In this document: positions 5,269-5,949 of the stretch, piece by piece
Layout: every line of letters starts with the position of its first letter
How positions within the stretch are numbered: position 1 is the stretch's first letter
From: Zwartia sp.
GTDB lineage: Bacteria > Pseudomonadota > Gammaproteobacteria > Burkholderiales > Burkholderiaceae_B
Length of the DNA: 5,949 nt
Direction: 5' to 3'
Assembly (NCBI GenBank): GCA_030653405.1
Contig: JAURZO010000046.1
Location: 1-5,949 of the forward strand
The notes under the pieces: generated by a model
Told to the model about the DNA's origin: nothing
What the model saw: only the letters and a program-made list of their open reading frames with translations
Database searches by the model: none
Translations under genes and position numbers: made by a program

Positions 5269-5949
5269 AAGCTCTAATATGCGGTGTGGGCGGGCAAGAT
5301 GGTGCCTACTTGGCAAGTTTATTACTCAACAAAGGTTACGACGTCGTTGGTACATCTCGAGATGCGTCAGCTAGCCGTTTTGAAGGTTTGCAACGGTTAG
5401 GAATTTATAGTGAGGTTGAAAAGACCTCAATGGCGATCAATGATTTCCGTAGTGTATTGCATACAGTAAAGCGCTATGCGCCAGACGTTATTTACAACCT
5501 TGCTGGACAGACTTCTGTAGGTTTATCTTTTGATCAACCCGTTGAGACTATGGAAAGTATTGCAGGTGGCACCCTCAACATGCTTGAAGCCTTGCGTTTT
5601 GCAGACAGACCGATACGCTTTTATAACGCTGGTTCGAGCGAGTGTTTTGGTGATACTGGGGATTCGCCAGCCGATGAAAACACCCCATTCCATCCTCGTA
5701 GCCCATACGCTGTTGCCAAATCTAGTGCTCATTGGCTAGTCAGAAATTATCGAGAAGCCTATGGTCTTTTTGCTTGCACAGGAATTTTATTTAATCATGA
5801 GTCTCCACTCCGTCCGGAGCGGTTCGTGACTCAAAAAATTGTTAAATCTGCGGCTCGTATCGCTCGCGGTGATAGTGGACGATTGAGGTTAGGTAACATT
5901 GAAGTTAAAAGGGATTGGGGTTGGGCTCCTGACTATGTTGAAGCTATGT
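5265..5949 (+). CDS. Second GDP-mannose 4,6-dehydratase-like SDR protein (partial, 3' end off window)
   Basis: The 228 visible residues run off the right edge. They carry an SDR Rossmann motif GVGGQDG (7-13), YNLAGQTSVGLSF (77-89), the catalytic stretch NAGSSECFG (121-129), Tyr148 and Lys152 in SPYAVAK, and the Gmd signatures GILFNHESPLRPERFVT (173-189) and VKRDWGWAPDYVEAM (214-228). The HESP/FVT/RDWG set places it with Gmd and not with the RMD-type reductases. It differs from the upstream Gmd: Ser124 stands where Gmd has the catalytic Thr (a conservative change), the cofactor loop reads TSRDAS instead of KRRASS, and the segment after it is shorter. A Gmd reaction is expected; a separate pathway, for example toward GDP-D-rhamnose, is an inference. 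The start fits relatives that begin MKALI; no ribosome binding site precedes it, and the overlapping mini-ORF may supply ribosomes. TTG at 5253 is a weaker alternative start. Confidence 0.88.
   Translation, partial: MKALICGVGGQDGAYLASLLLNKGYDVVGTSRDASASRFEGLQRLGIYSEVEKTSMAINDFRSVLHTVKRYAPDVIYNLAGQTSVGLSFDQPVETMESIAGGTLNMLEALRFADRPIRFYNAGSSECFGDTGDSPADENTPFHPRSPYAVAKSSAHWLVRNYREAYGLFACTGILFNHESPLRPERFVTQKIVKSAARIARGDSGRLRLGNIEVKRDWGWAPDYVEAM

Noticed and set aside
5265..5949. The second gmd-like gene as an RMD-type GDP-4-keto-6-deoxy-mannose reductase.
   Set aside because: The NHESP, FVT and RDWGWAPDYVEAM stretches are Gmd signatures that RMD proteins lack.

Overview
This window looks like the inside of a bacterial surface-polysaccharide locus (O-antigen, capsule or exopolysaccharide). 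It holds two glycosyltransferases on the minus strand and a block of GDP-sugar nucleotide genes on the plus strand. The organism is a Gram-negative-type bacterium, most likely a proteobacterium. The gmd and fcl products look like the enterobacterial enzymes over their whole length, and some Fcl details (a short insertion before the DYR motif, the GPGDNYHPENSH stretch) recall Burkholderiales proteins from memory. That placement is an inference and has not been tested by search.

Layout, left to right. Positions 1-1862 (minus) carry most of a large family-4-like glycosyltransferase. Its reading frame is open through the left edge, so the protein is at least 620 residues. It contains several short repeats, including a perfect 15-bp tandem duplication near the start codon and a run of six pentapeptides at the window edge. 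Positions 1859-3019 (minus) encode a 386-residue GT4 enzyme that is transcriptionally upstream. Its TGA overlaps the ATG of the large gene as ATGA, so the two form one unit read leftwards. Positions 3020-3112 are a short AT-rich divergent intergenic region. Rightwards follow fcl (3113-4090), gmd (4083-5216, overlapping fcl by 8 nt or abutting it), a 13-codon mini-ORF with a good ribosome binding site (5227-5268), and a second, shorter-type GDP-mannose 4,6-dehydratase homologue (5265 to beyond the right edge).

How the genes fit together. Gmd converts GDP-D-mannose to GDP-4-keto-6-deoxy-D-mannose, and Fcl epimerises and reduces that to GDP-L-fucose. The second Gmd-like protein would make the same keto intermediate, perhaps for another sugar such as D-rhamnose, or under different control. 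The divergent glycosyltransferases are plausible users of the resulting GDP-sugars, although their donors and acceptors cannot be read from the sequence.

Base composition changes at the divergent junction: the minus-strand genes look more GC-rich than the plus-strand genes, which suggests a locus assembled from pieces of different origin. I see no RNA genes, CRISPR arrays, insertion sequences or clear terminators. There is no gene-free stretch above 300 bases. I do not see evidence for a wholly new system. The most unusual items are the repeat-bearing glycosyltransferase, the tandem pair of divergent gmd paralogues, and the mini-ORF coupled to the second one.
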